This document shows positions 1-8,514 of a stretch of 37,531 nt of DNA, piece after piece. Below the pieces are notes generated by a model. That model had not been told where the DNA came from, made no database searches, and saw nothing but the letters and a program-made list of their open reading frames with translations. The stretch is from Planctomycetota bacterium (GTDB lineage Bacteria; Planctomycetota; Phycisphaerae; UBA1845; CAIVHJ01), in assembly GCA_022573485.1 (NCBI GenBank), contig JACZTW010000002.1:1-37531 (forward strand). Direction: 5' to 3'. The translations under genes were made by a program, and so were the position numbers. Each line of letters opens with the position of its first letter. The first letter of the stretch is position 1.

Positions 1-338
1 AATGCCTTACCAGTGTGAACTAGTGCCTCATTCAGAGTCCTCAAGAGTGTCGAATGATCTGGCTCGTCAGGATTGAGTCTCAACTTCAATCTCGTCTCTA
101 TCTGGAATATCTCTGCGGATGCTGACACACTCTGCTCGCGGTTGCCCACGTTTTGCGACACGAATAACATGAGCGAGCAAAACTTTCCGAGCTCCTCACG
201 CAGAGCGTCCACCCACTTCTGCCGATTCGCCGACACGAGCTGTGCCCTGATCTGCCGCTTAGCTATTTGCAATTGGATCACCGGCCCCACGACAACCGCT
301 GCGAGTGCAATGAGCGCCGTGATTGTTACCATTTCCAT
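1..338 (-). CDS. Partial small membrane-anchored protein of unknown function (C-terminus off the window)
   Basis: Reading the minus strand from the ATG at 338 gives 112 open codons that run off the left edge, so the gene is truncated only by the window. It is preceded by a good ribosome binding site (AGGGAGG, about 8 nt upstream). Residues about 4-22 form one hydrophobic segment (MEMVTITALIALAAVVVGPV). A charged helical stretch follows (QIAKRQIRAQLVSANRQKWV, then DALREELGKF), which fits a protein with one N-terminal membrane anchor and a cytoplasmic coiled or helical domain. Similar 'anchor plus SANRQKW.ALR' proteins are common unnamed accessory genes, but I cannot assign a function. Local GC is about 47%, lower than the flanking core genes, which fits an accessory or transferred gene. 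Confidence 0.75.
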   Translation of the reverse strand, partial: MEMVTITALIALAAVVVGPVIQLQIAKRQIRAQLVSANRQKWVDALREELGKFCSLMLFVSQNVGNREQSVSASAEIFQIETRLKLRLNPDEPDHSTLLRTLNEALVHTGKA

Positions 339-511
339 ACCGAATCCTCCCTTTCAACACATTTTGTTCGTTTCCTGATACCTTCAATCTCCATGAGTGT
401 AACGGCTCCCCTGTCAATCAACCAGCCAGGACGTGGCGAGCGTGCTCGTTGACGACATGAGTGAGTTGGAGTGCATGTTGTCGGTAGCGGCATAGCCATG
501 GCGGTTAGCGG

Positions 512-2425
512 TTAGCGTTTTGCTTTCCACCAGCAGAGGACGAGGAGGGCGTAGAGGATGTCGGCGTTTTCGGCTCGGTTGTCGGTGTGGTCTTTGTAGA
601 TTTGCATGATGCCGTCGTAGTCCAGCGGCGGGATGCGCTCGACGACTTCGCGGGTGACGGTGGAGAGGAACATGTCGCGCAGGGGGCCTCGCAGGAACTC
701 GCCGATCGGTAATTCAAAACCCATCTTCGGCCGGGTGAGGATTTCGGCAGGCAAGACGTCGCGGTAGGCGTGCACCAGCAAACGCTTCCTCGATTTACGC
801 CGCAGCTTGAACTCCGACGGCAAGGCCGCCGCCAACTCGACCACGGCGGGGTCCAGCATGGGCACGCGGACCTCCAGGCTGTGATACATGCTCGCCAAGT
901 CGACCTTGTGCAGCATGTCGGCGGGCAACTGGTAGTGCAGGTCCATCAGCATGATTTGATTCAGCGGGTCGTCGGCCCAGCGGTTGAACAGCTCCGCCCC
1001 GATCATTTGCTCGAAGAACGGCGCGAAAGCCGGGAAGTAGGGCATGTCGCCGCCGGGGTCGAGCTGGCGCTCGGCTTCGGGCGAGAGGATGCGCGACCAC
1101 ACGAAGTGCCGCTCCAATGGGTCGTCCACCTGCGTACGCAGCAGCTTCTTGGCCTGGCGGATGCGGTTGCCGAAGCCGCTCGATTTCGTCGAGCGCAGCA
1201 CCGCCAGCAGCGGCTCAAAAAAGACCTCACGCATCCACTGCGGCAGATAGCGGTAGCGCCTGAGGTAGTGGTGGCCCAGGTAGCGATAGTAGCCGCCGAA
1301 CAATTCGTCGGCCCCGTCGCCGGACAGGGCCACCGTGACGCTGCGGCGGGCGTGGGCGCTGACCAGCGACGTGGGAATGAGCGACGCATCGGCGAACGGC
1401 TCGCCGAGGTGGTCGAACATCTTCGGCAAGTGCTCGATCACGTCGTCGAAGCTCAGCGTGATCGCGTGGTGCTCGGTGCCGAATCTGGCCGCCACGATTT
1501 CGGCGTAGTGGGTCTCGTCGTAGCGCGGTTGACCCTCGAAGCCGATCGAAAAAGTCTGCGGCGGCGACGAAGACTCGGCGGCGAGGTGGCTGACGATGAT
1601 CGAGGAATCCAATCCGCCGGACAGGAACGCGCCCAGCGGCACGTCGGCCACCATGCGATCCTTGACGGATTGGCCGATGCGGGCGCGCAGCTCGCGGCTC
1701 GCTTCCTCGTAGCTCAGCGCGCCCAGTTGCGGGCAAGCCCGCAGCGTGTAATAGCGCTGCGGCGTCTGCGGGCCGTCGGCACTGAAGCGCAGGAAGTGGC
1801 CCGGCGACAGGCGGTGGAAGTGTTTGTAGATCGTGTCCGGGTGCGGAATGTAGCCGAAGCGCAGGTAATGGTGAACGCTGGCCGGCCAGAGTTCGCGCGG
1901 GGCGTTGGCGATGGATTCCAGCGCCGACATTTCGCTGGCGAAAACGAGTTCGTCGTCGAACTCGGCATACACGAGCGGCTTGATGCCGAAGCGGTCGCGG
2001 GCGAGAAAGCCGCAGCGCTCCTGCGTATCGTAAATGCAAAACGCCCACATGCCGTTGAGGCGATCGAGGAGGCCCATGCCCCAGGCGCGATAACCGTGAA
2101 GCAGAACCTCCGTGTCGGTATCGCTTTTGAAGGTGCAGCCTGCGGCGGTGAGTTCGCCGCGCAGGGCGCGGTGGTTGTAAATCTCGCCGTTGAACACGAC
2201 GATCAGCCGGCCGCCGTCGGCGATCATGGGCTGGCGCCCCTCGGGCCGGGGGTCGATCACCGCCAGCCGAGTGGAGGCCAAGCCGACGGACAGGGCTTGC
2301 GACTCGCAGACCCACGTATCACGATCGTCCGGCCCCCGGTGATGGAGGCGGTCGCAAGCGTGGTCCAGCCGGACGCGTGAGAGGGTCCGGCCCGCAAAAT
2401 CAATGATGCCCGCTATTCCGCACAT
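512..2425 (-). CDS. asnB: Asparagine synthetase, glutamine-hydrolysing
   Basis: This enzyme amidates aspartate to asparagine using glutamine and ATP. I chose the start at 2425 because the protein must begin Met-Cys-Gly (MCGIAGIIDF): Cys2 becomes the N-terminal nucleophile of the class II glutaminase domain after Met removal. An in-frame ATG at 2476 would bury that cysteine. The product is 637 aa. Residues 1 to about 210 are the glutaminase domain (HRGPDD, FNGEIYN, SDTDTEVLLHGY). The rest is the synthetase domain with the PP-loop ATP site (FLSGGLDSSI) and GDGADELFGGY. The length fits the AsnB group common in polysaccharide and PEP-CTERM/exosortase loci, where such enzymes may amidate sugars or peptides instead of free aspartate; nothing here decides between these. 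It stands alone: a small unknown gene lies downstream in the same direction, and the FHA gene diverges upstream. Confidence 0.95.
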   Translation of the reverse strand: MCGIAGIIDFAGRTLSRVRLDHACDRLHHRGPDDRDTWVCESQALSVGLASTRLAVIDPRPEGRQPMIADGGRLIVVFNGEIYNHRALRGELTAAGCTFKSDTDTEVLLHGYRAWGMGLLDRLNGMWAFCIYDTQERCGFLARDRFGIKPLVYAEFDDELVFASEMSALESIANAPRELWPASVHHYLRFGYIPHPDTIYKHFHRLSPGHFLRFSADGPQTPQRYYTLRACPQLGALSYEEASRELRARIGQSVKDRMVADVPLGAFLSGGLDSSIIVSHLAAESSSPPQTFSIGFEGQPRYDETHYAEIVAARFGTEHHAITLSFDDVIEHLPKMFDHLGEPFADASLIPTSLVSAHARRSVTVALSGDGADELFGGYYRYLGHHYLRRYRYLPQWMREVFFEPLLAVLRSTKSSGFGNRIRQAKKLLRTQVDDPLERHFVWSRILSPEAERQLDPGGDMPYFPAFAPFFEQMIGAELFNRWADDPLNQIMLMDLHYQLPADMLHKVDLASMYHSLEVRVPMLDPAVVELAAALPSEFKLRRKSRKRLLVHAYRDVLPAEILTRPKMGFELPIGEFLRGPLRDMFLSTVTREVVERIPPLDYDGIMQIYKDHTDNRAENADILYALLVLCWWKAKR

Positions 2426-2693
2426 GTGTCGCAGATTGTTCGCCGAGCCGAGGCGAAATGCAAGAGTTTCATGCACATATGACGTGGTCCGAAGAAACCG
2501 ACGTTTTAAGGCTTCGGCGGGCAGAAACGGCCCGGAGCGGGAGGTTAGCCGACCCTAATCCGCTTGCTCCGGTAGTGGGCCGCCGGTAAGATGGAATTTG
2601 AGTTGCACGGCCTTTTCACAGTAGGTCGGTGCTGACCCGACGTGGATCCTCCATATCCACCCGATTTGCGGTATTTGTTGCGGAGTGCGGTTG

Positions 2694-3227
2694 ATGGACG
2701 CTCAGTTTGTCATGTTCAAGGAAAACGGCGAGCGCAAGGAGTTCGCGCTGCGCAATCAGACGACGATCGTCGGTCGCAAGGATGACTGCGACATCCGCAT
2801 CCCGCTCAAGGAAGTGTCGCGGCAACATGCGGAGATCCAGATCACGCGTCACGGTGTTCACGTCAAGGACCTCGGCAGTTCCAACGGCACGTATGTCAAC
2901 AATGAGCGGATCAAGGAGCGCGACCTCGTGCCGGGCGACCATTTGGTGATCGGGCCGGTGGTCTTCACGCTGCAGGTTGACGGCGAACCGGCCGACATCC
3001 GGCCGGTGAAGACGAAGCTGCGGCGCAAATCCTCACGTGAGCCGGCGGACGAACTCACGGCCGAGATCGAGGAGCCCAAAGAAGCAGAGGACAGCAAGGC
3101 CGGCGCTTCCGGTTTTGACAGCGAAGTGCTGGCGGCGCTGGAGGCCTCCGGCGAGGGCAGCAGCCTGGATATCGACTTCGACGAACTCGATCTGGGCGAC
3201 TCGGCCATCGCGGAAGAGAAGAACTAG
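2694..3227 (+). CDS. FHA-domain protein with acidic C-terminal tail
   Basis: This is a 177-aa cytoplasmic protein that probably binds phosphothreonine peptides. The N-terminal FHA domain (residues about 5-95) has all the signature residues: GR at 27-28, S42-R43-x-H45 (VSRQHAEI), and SSNGTYVNN at 62-70. The C-terminal half (about 105-177) is charged and low in complexity, with an acidic end (SLDIDFDELDLGDS), and is probably disordered. I prefer the ATG at 2694, which has GGAG about 8 nt upstream, over a GTG at 2685. The gene diverges from asnB and converges on the S9 peptidase across a shared hairpin terminator. No kinase or phosphatase gene sits beside it, so its partner is unknown. Confidence 0.88.
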   Translation: MDAQFVMFKENGERKEFALRNQTTIVGRKDDCDIRIPLKEVSRQHAEIQITRHGVHVKDLGSSNGTYVNNERIKERDLVPGDHLVIGPVVFTLQVDGEPADIRPVKTKLRRKSSREPADELTAEIEEPKEAEDSKAGASGFDSEVLAALEASGEGSSLDIDFDELDLGDSAIAEEKN

Positions 3228-3250
3228 CCCTCTTTGTTTTCTGAAACACA

Positions 3251-3289
3251 ACAGGCCCCCGCGCCAGAGCGCGGGGGCCTGTTTCTTTC
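3251..3289 (+). terminator. Intrinsic terminator between convergent genes, probably bidirectional
   Basis: Bases 3251-3264 pair perfectly with 3269-3282 (14-bp, very GC-rich stem, CAGA loop), followed by TTTCTTT. On the minus strand the same stem is followed by TTGTGTTTC. The hairpin lies 23 nt after the FHA stop and about 30 nt before the S9 peptidase stop on the other strand, so it can end both transcripts. Confidence 0.88.
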
Positions 3290-3313
3290 GATCACATCAA
3301 TGCTCAAATGGCG

Positions 3314-5218
3314 CTACGGCTCAAAGCGACCGCCGAGATGCTTGGCCAGAAACCGCTCCGCGGCGGCGTTGAAGTCCAGCCTGTTCTCGGGCTTGGCGAA
3401 GCCGTGGCCCTCGTCGTCGTAGAGCTTGTACTCCACCGGGATGCCGGCCTTTCTCATGGCGGCGACGATTTGGTCGCTCTCCGCCTTCTTGACACGCGGG
3501 TCATTGGCGCCTTGGCCGATGAGCAGCGGTTTCGTGATGCGGTCCACTTTGAACAGCGGCGAACGTGATTTCAGGAACGCGACCTCGTTGGTCCCGCCGA
3601 TCCGCTTCTCGAACATCGGCCGCAACGGCTCCCAGTACGGGGGAATCGTGTTCATGAAGGTCACTAAATTGCTCGGCCCGACAATGTCCACGCCGCAGGC
3701 GAACACGTCCGGCGTGAAGGTCAAGCCGACCAGCGTCGCGTAGCCGCCATACGATCCGCCGTAGATCGCAATTTTGTTCTTGTCGGCGTAGCCCTCTTTG
3801 ATGAGCCAGTTGACGCCGTCGATCAAGTCATCGTGCATCTTGCCGCCCCATTCACGATCGGCGGCGTTGATGAACTTCTTCCCGAATCCAGTGGAACCGC
3901 GGAAGTTGACCTGCAAGACAGCATAGCCGCGGTTGGCCAACCATTGGGCATGGGTGTCGAAGCCCCAACTGTCCCGGTGCCACGGGCCTCCATGCACATA
4001 CAGCACCGCCGGCAGGTTCTTCGGTTTCACGCCCACCGGCAGGGTCAGGTAGCTGTGCAGATCCAGGCCGTCGCGCGATCGAATGGTCACCGGCTTCATC
4101 TTAGCGAGCTTGTACTTCTTCAGTTCCGGCCGATGGGTGAACATGAAGTCACCCTTGCCCGTTTTGCGGCTGTAACTGTAGTAGTAGATGGGGCCGTCGT
4201 CGGTCTCGAAGGCCACCAGCCAGGTTTTGTCGGCCAAGTCACGGTTCACGATCGAGAAATCGCCCTTGTGGAGTTTCTTGATGGCCTTGAAATCCTTCTT
4301 GATGGATTTATCCAGCACCTCCCACTCCGTGCGGTCTTTGGTGAAGGCCACCGCCTGAATATGATGCTTCGTGGGATGAATCATCACGGAGCCGGCGTCC
4401 ACTTTGGAGTTGGATGCCAGAACTTTCTCGGTGCCGTCGGAAAGCGAAATCTCGACGAGGCGAGCGGTGTTTGAACCAATGCTGCTCCTGGCATAGATGG
4501 ACATGTTGTCGGGCGTGAAGCCGATCGGCCCGGACGACAACGCGTCTTCCGAGCGCCAAGTCACCACAGGCCGCCACTGCGAGGCCATTTCGTCGCGGAC
4601 CTTCAATTGGAATCCGCCGTCCATCGTGCGGGCCAGCGCCCCACGCAGCTTGAAATTCGTATCGGTGAACCAGCCAACAATGTCGCCCGGATTCGATTCT
4701 TCCTTCTTGCACGTGTTGGTCGTCAGATTGATGCGGTAGACATCGTGCAGTTTCTTGTCATCGACGTTCAGGCCGATGAGGATCTCATTGGGGAAGTTCG
4801 GATCCATCATTACGTTCTGGGCCTTAACGCCCGGAAACTTCGTCAAATCACGTGTCTTCTTCGTGGCCATCTCGACTGCATACAGATGCCAGTTTTCATC
4901 GCCGCCCTTGTCCTGGATGAAAACCAGGTCGGTGTTGTTGTAGGCCCAGCCGTAGTAACGAATGCCACGGTCTCGATCGTTGGTCACGACGTGATCATCC
5001 GTCTTGCCCACCGTTCGGACCCAAACATTCAAGACGCCTTGGTCCGGCGCGATGTAGGCGAGGAACTTTCCATCGGGGGACAGTTGCGGCGAGATCTTCT
5101 CGGGATTGCCGAACAGCACCTCCCGGGGGATCAAATCCGGCAAGTCGGCACGCACGAGCGGCGTAAGAACCAATGCGCTGACAACGAGACACAACAATGC
5201 TCTTGCGGGAGTTCTCAT
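3314..5218 (-). CDS. Secreted S9 family peptidase (prolyl oligopeptidase / acylaminoacyl-peptidase type)
   Basis: This is a 634-aa serine peptidase expected to act in the periplasm or outside the cell on short peptides. An N-terminal signal peptide is visible (arginines, then LLCLVVSALVLTPLV, likely cut after about residue 24). Residues about 30-370 form the beta-propeller gate with WD40-like repeats. Residues about 375-634 are the alpha/beta-hydrolase domain, with YVHGGPWHRD (oxyanion region), nucleophile Ser489 in GGSYGG, Asp573 in GANDPRV and His605 in DEGHGF, so the full catalytic triad is present. The start is supported by AAGGAGAA just upstream. It stands alone and converges with the FHA gene. 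The exact subfamily (dipeptidyl or acylaminoacyl peptidase) cannot be told from sequence alone. Confidence 0.93.
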   Translation of the reverse strand: MRTPARALLCLVVSALVLTPLVRADLPDLIPREVLFGNPEKISPQLSPDGKFLAYIAPDQGVLNVWVRTVGKTDDHVVTNDRDRGIRYYGWAYNNTDLVFIQDKGGDENWHLYAVEMATKKTRDLTKFPGVKAQNVMMDPNFPNEILIGLNVDDKKLHDVYRINLTTNTCKKEESNPGDIVGWFTDTNFKLRGALARTMDGGFQLKVRDEMASQWRPVVTWRSEDALSSGPIGFTPDNMSIYARSSIGSNTARLVEISLSDGTEKVLASNSKVDAGSVMIHPTKHHIQAVAFTKDRTEWEVLDKSIKKDFKAIKKLHKGDFSIVNRDLADKTWLVAFETDDGPIYYYSYSRKTGKGDFMFTHRPELKKYKLAKMKPVTIRSRDGLDLHSYLTLPVGVKPKNLPAVLYVHGGPWHRDSWGFDTHAQWLANRGYAVLQVNFRGSTGFGKKFINAADREWGGKMHDDLIDGVNWLIKEGYADKNKIAIYGGSYGGYATLVGLTFTPDVFACGVDIVGPSNLVTFMNTIPPYWEPLRPMFEKRIGGTNEVAFLKSRSPLFKVDRITKPLLIGQGANDPRVKKAESDQIVAAMRKAGIPVEYKLYDDEGHGFAKPENRLDFNAAAERFLAKHLGGRFEP

Positions 5219-5785
5219 GGCATTTCTCCTTTTGCTAGATTTGAAGAACTCACTCGATCACCCACGGTTCCGGGCATGCGCCGCCCGCCAACCAGCCGCT
5301 TACCCCACATCGCGAGTGGTACTACTGCGGGCAGGCTGCGTCAAGACCGAATCAGCCGGTTCGGCCGACGAATCTCACCGTACCCAGATCGCCGCCCGGT
5401 CGGCGACGCTCCGACCAGAGACCCGCAGGTGCTCGCGACACGCTCGCGGCGAGTCGAGCCCAAACCTTGACATTTGAAACATAAGGAGTTACGCTGATCC
5501 GGCATTGTGAACCCGCTTGCGAGTCGAATAAACCCGCTTGCGGGTCGTCGGGCAGTTTGGATATTCTGGTGCCCCTGGGGCGTGCCACTTCAAACGTGGT
5601 AATGGGCTTCTTCCTCGCGGCAGGCAGCTCAGGCCTCGGTATCAGACAAACTTTGTCGCGACATTTCGAGTTGAAACCGGCCATCCTGGCACCGAAGACC
5701 AGAGATTTGAAATCCCGGGCGTTCGACGAGAAGGGCGGCGATTGGCCGCTGATTGTGTTATAGTCTCTCGCTTCGAGTATCGGAT
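5219..5785. other. 567-bp intergenic region upstream of tRNA-Gln, no convincing gene
   Basis: I see no credible protein gene. At 5510-5526 and 5531-5547 there are two direct copies of a 17-nt unit (AACCCGCTTGCG followed by A/G-GTCG), offset by 21 bp. The second copy can fold as ACCCGC-TT-GCGGGT. A possible -10 box (TATAGT, 5759-5764) lies about 22 nt before the tRNA, but no matching -35 box at normal spacing is evident. Confidence 0.5.
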
Positions 5786-5856
5786 TAGCCCGTGGTGTAA
5801 TGGCAACACACCAGGTTTTGGTCCTGGCGTTCCTGGTTCGAGTCCAGGCGGGCTAG
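5786..5856 (+). tRNA. tRNA-Gln (anticodon TTG)
   Basis: The full cloverleaf can be drawn. The acceptor stem TAGCCCG (5786-5792) pairs with CGGGCTA (5849-5855). The D arm is GTG/CAC, the anticodon stem CCAGG/CCTGG encloses TTTTGGT (anticodon TTG, 5818-5820), and the T arm CCTGG-TTCGAGT-CCAGG is present. The discriminator is G. The U1-A72 pair is a known identity feature of bacterial tRNA-Gln. CCA is not encoded. It lies 33 nt upstream of the glmU-like gene and is probably co-transcribed with it. Confidence 0.95.
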
Positions 5857-5889
5857 TGTTCTGTTGCGGAGTTTGGAAACCGTTGTTCC

Positions 5890-6648
5890 ATGCGTGCGAC
5901 TGCTGCAATTATTCTCGGAGCCGGCAAGAGCACGCGGATGCAGAGTGATCTGCCGAAAGTGCTGCACAAATTGTGCGGCAAGCCGATGCTCGCTTACGTG
6001 CTGGACGCCTGCCGCGAGGCCGGCATCGAGACATTGAACGTGGTCGTCGGCCATCAGAAGCAGAGTGTCATCGACGCGTTCGCCGGCGACAGCGGGATCA
6101 ACTGGATCGAGCAGGCGGAACAACTGGGCACCGGCCACGCTGTGATGATGTGCGGCGAGGCACTGAGCGGACACGACGGCGACGTGCTGGTCATCGCCGG
6201 CGACATGCCGTTGGTCCGTGCAGAAACGCTGCGTCGATTGCTCGATGAGCACCGCGCCGCCGAGGCGGCTGTTTCGCTGGCCACCACGCGGCTGGACGAT
6301 CCGACGGGATACGGCAGAATCGTCCGGAACGATCAAGGCGGGCTGCTGCGGATCGTGGAAGAAAATGACTGCTCCGATGAGCAAAAGGCCATCGGCGAAG
6401 TGAACATCAGCTACTATTGCTTTGACTGCCGGGCTTTGTTCGGGGCGCTCGAGCACGTGCGGCCTGACAATGCCAAGGGCGAATACTATATCACCGAGGC
6501 CGTACACGTTCTGCTCGGCGAGGGTCGGCGAAGCGTGATTCTGCCCGACGTAGCGCCGGAAGATGCTTTGGGCATCAATTCGCCGGCGGACCTGGCCGTC
6601 GTCGAAAAAGTGATGCGGCGGCGGATGAGCAAGATGCAACCGAACTGA
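5890..6648 (+). CDS. glmU: GlmU-type UDP-GlcNAc pyrophosphorylase, uridylyltransferase domain only
   Basis: The protein is a 252-aa sugar-nucleotide transferase expected to join GlcNAc-1-phosphate and UTP into UDP-GlcNAc, the precursor for peptidoglycan and for the lipid A genes further along. The GlmU signature is clear: IILGAGKSTRM (nucleotide loop), SDLPKVLHKLCGKPML, QLGTGHAV, VIAGDMPLV (metal-binding Asp), GYGRIVR, EVNISYYCF and AKGEYYITEAV. Bifunctional GlmU is about 450 aa; here the left-handed beta-helix acetyltransferase half is missing and the reading frame ends cleanly. The GlcN-1-P acetyltransferase step must therefore come from another gene, or the true substrate differs. It follows tRNA-Gln by 33 nt and leads the prs-rplY-pth block. 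Confidence 0.88.
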   Translation: MRATAAIILGAGKSTRMQSDLPKVLHKLCGKPMLAYVLDACREAGIETLNVVVGHQKQSVIDAFAGDSGINWIEQAEQLGTGHAVMMCGEALSGHDGDVLVIAGDMPLVRAETLRRLLDEHRAAEAAVSLATTRLDDPTGYGRIVRNDQGGLLRIVEENDCSDEQKAIGEVNISYYCFDCRALFGALEHVRPDNAKGEYYITEAVHVLLGEGRRSVILPDVAPEDALGINSPADLAVVEKVMRRRMSKMQPN

Positions 6649-6730
6649 ATGGTGTTGCGACATCTTGAGGCAATTTGAGCCGGGCCCTTCAGGGTCCGGA
6701 CCAAGCCTTCGGAAAAGTGTCGGAAGTTCA

Positions 6731-6830
6731 TGGCCTGAAGGCCGAGTTCGGGATGGTGAGGGTCCGCAGCCTGAAGGCTGCGGCTCGGGATGGTGTGGGT
6801 CCGCAGCCTGAAGGCTGCGGCTCGGGATAT
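6731..6830. repeat. Tandem hairpin repeat between glmU-like gene and prs
   Basis: Two near-identical units of about 37 bp (starting about 6761 and 6798) each carry the hairpin CCGCAGCC-TGAA-GGCTGCGG followed by CTCGGGAT. A third, decayed unit with the core GGCCTGAAGGCC precedes them (6732-6759). The hairpins lack T tracts, so they do not look like terminators. They resemble dispersed palindromic (REP-like) units. The array ends about 30 nt before the prs start. Confidence 0.8.
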
Positions 6831-6862
6831 TGAATCCTTTTACTTGGTGCGCGGAGAGGCAC

Positions 6863-7816
6863 ATGAACGGCTTAAAGGTCTTTGCAGGATCCGGCGGCTT
6901 GGCCCTGACCGAGAAGATCGTGCGCTACCTGGATATCCCGGTGGGCCGTGCGACGATCGGAAGCTATCCGGACGGCGAAACTCTGATCAAGCTGGAAGAC
7001 GATGTCCGTGGCCGGGATTGCTTCGTGGTGCAATCGACCAGCCCGCCCGTGAACGACAATCTGATGGAATTGCTGATTTTCATCGACTGTGTGCGGCGGG
7101 CGTCGGCCCGGCGGATCACGGCGGTCATACCGTACTTCGGCTATGCCCGGCAGGATCGCAAGACCGAGGGCCGAACGCCGATTACGGCCAAGCTCGTGGC
7201 CAACATGATCGCCAAGGCCGGCGCAGACCGCGTGCTGACCATGGACCTGCACGCCGACCAAATCCAGGGCTTCTTCGACATTCCGCTGGATCACCTCATG
7301 GCGGAGCCGGTCATCGCGAAGCACTTCGAGGAAAAGAACCTCGACAAAATCGTCATCGTCTCGCCGGACGTGGGCAACATGAAGACCACCAATGCCTACG
7401 CCTCACGACTGGGCGGGGAGTTGGCGGTCATCGACAAGCGCCGCAGCACCGGCGATTCGATCGAGATCGTCAATTTGATCGGCAGTGTGGACGGCTGCGA
7501 TGTCTTGATGTTTGACGACATGATTACGACCGCCGGCACGGTCTGCAGCGCCGCCAAGTTCCTGCGCGAACGCGGGGCGCGGTCGATCACCGTGTCAGCG
7601 ACGCACCCGATTTTCGCGGGGCCCGCGGTGGACCGCATCTGCGAGAGCGGCATCGACGCGATCTGTGTTACCGACACTGTGCCGCTGTCACCCGAAGCCC
7701 GGGAAAAACTGAATAATCTCACGGTGCTGTCCGTGGCGGAATTGATGGGCGAAGCCATTCGCCGCATCCACCGCAACGAATCGGTCAGCGCACTCTTTGA
7801 AAACGACAAAGGTTAG
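6863..7816 (+). CDS. prs: Ribose-phosphate pyrophosphokinase (PRPP synthetase)
   Basis: This enzyme makes PRPP from ribose-5-phosphate and ATP for nucleotide, His and Trp synthesis. It is 317 aa, the normal class I length. Visible motifs are YFGYARQDRK (ATP site, residues 91-100), MDLHADQIQGFF (His130 in the flexible-loop/Mg region) and the PRPP-binding loop MFDDMITTAGT (216-226). I chose the ATG at 6863 because GGAGAGG sits 4-10 nt upstream and the family starts close to the KVFAGSGG motif; an upstream TTG at 6830 lies in the repeat. It is followed after 30 nt by rplY, the common prs-ctc-pth order. Confidence 0.97.
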   Translation: MNGLKVFAGSGGLALTEKIVRYLDIPVGRATIGSYPDGETLIKLEDDVRGRDCFVVQSTSPPVNDNLMELLIFIDCVRRASARRITAVIPYFGYARQDRKTEGRTPITAKLVANMIAKAGADRVLTMDLHADQIQGFFDIPLDHLMAEPVIAKHFEEKNLDKIVIVSPDVGNMKTTNAYASRLGGELAVIDKRRSTGDSIEIVNLIGSVDGCDVLMFDDMITTAGTVCSAAKFLRERGARSITVSATHPIFAGPAVDRICESGIDAICVTDTVPLSPEAREKLNNLTVLSVAELMGEAIRRIHRNESVSALFENDKG

Positions 7817-7846
7817 GAATACGGCTATCCGGGGAGTTTGCCTTCG

Positions 7847-8497
7847 ATGGAAACCAAGACACTCGAAATAAAACGCAGAGAACACACGGGAACAACGTAT
7901 GCCCGCCAACTTCGGAAAGCCGGCCGGGTGCCGGGCATCATCTACAGCCACAAGGACGCCGGCACGGTGCCGTTCAGCGTGGATTATCATGACCTGGAGG
8001 TCGAACTGCTGCGCGGGCGCCGCGTGCTCTCGCTGAACCTGGAAGGGCAAACGCAGTCGTACCTCATCAAGGAGCTGCAGTACAACCATCTCGGCAACGA
8101 GTACGAGCACATCGATCTCGCGTCCGTCAAGATGGATGAAAAAGTAACCTTGAAGGTCGCCATCGAACTAAAGGGCACGCCCAAGGCTGCTTCCGAAGGT
8201 CGCGTTCTGGATCAAGTGCTCAACGAAGTCGAGATCGAATGCCTGGCGGCGGAAATCCCCAACGTCATCCGAGTGTCCGTGACCAATCTCCAGGAAGATG
8301 AGTCGCTGACGGTCGGCGATTTGGATTTGCCGGACGGCGTGAAGGCGACGCAGGATGCGACCGACGTGGTGGCCACGTTCCGAACGCTCGCCGAGGAAGC
8401 CGAGCCGGCCGAAACGGAAGAAGAGGCACCCGCAGCCCCCGAGGTGATCACCAAGGGCAAGGCCGCCGAGGAGGATGCGGAGGCTGCATCGAAGTAA
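7847..8497 (+). CDS. rplY: Ribosomal protein bL25, long Ctc/TL5 form
   Basis: This protein binds 5S rRNA in the large subunit. It is 216 aa. The N-terminal L25 domain (about 1-90: EIKRREHTGTTYARQLRKAG, RVPGIIYSHKD) is followed by the Ctc/TL5 beta domain (about 95-185: LKGTPKAASEGRVLDQ, DLDLPDGVKATQD). An Ala/Glu-rich acidic tail (about 186-216) is probably disordered. I took the ATG at 7847, about 10 nt after GGGGAG, over a TTG at 7838 that would overlap the ribosome binding site. It sits between prs and pth, 17 nt before the latter. Confidence 0.95.
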   Translation: METKTLEIKRREHTGTTYARQLRKAGRVPGIIYSHKDAGTVPFSVDYHDLEVELLRGRRVLSLNLEGQTQSYLIKELQYNHLGNEYEHIDLASVKMDEKVTLKVAIELKGTPKAASEGRVLDQVLNEVEIECLAAEIPNVIRVSVTNLQEDESLTVGDLDLPDGVKATQDATDVVATFRTLAEEAEPAETEEEAPAAPEVITKGKAAEEDAEAASK

Positions 8498-8514
8498 TTG
8501 AAGGACCGCTGCTT

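Noticed and set aside
73..378. Plus-strand 101-codon frame at the left edge
   Set aside because: The opposite strand gives a better gene with ribosome binding site, membrane helix and coherent charged helix running off the window.
770..2380. Very long plus-strand open frame (536 codons) opposite asnB
   Set aside because: It is the antisense shadow of asnB: its composition (Arg, Gln, Val, His rich) has no domain sense, while the minus strand gives a complete AsnB with all motifs.
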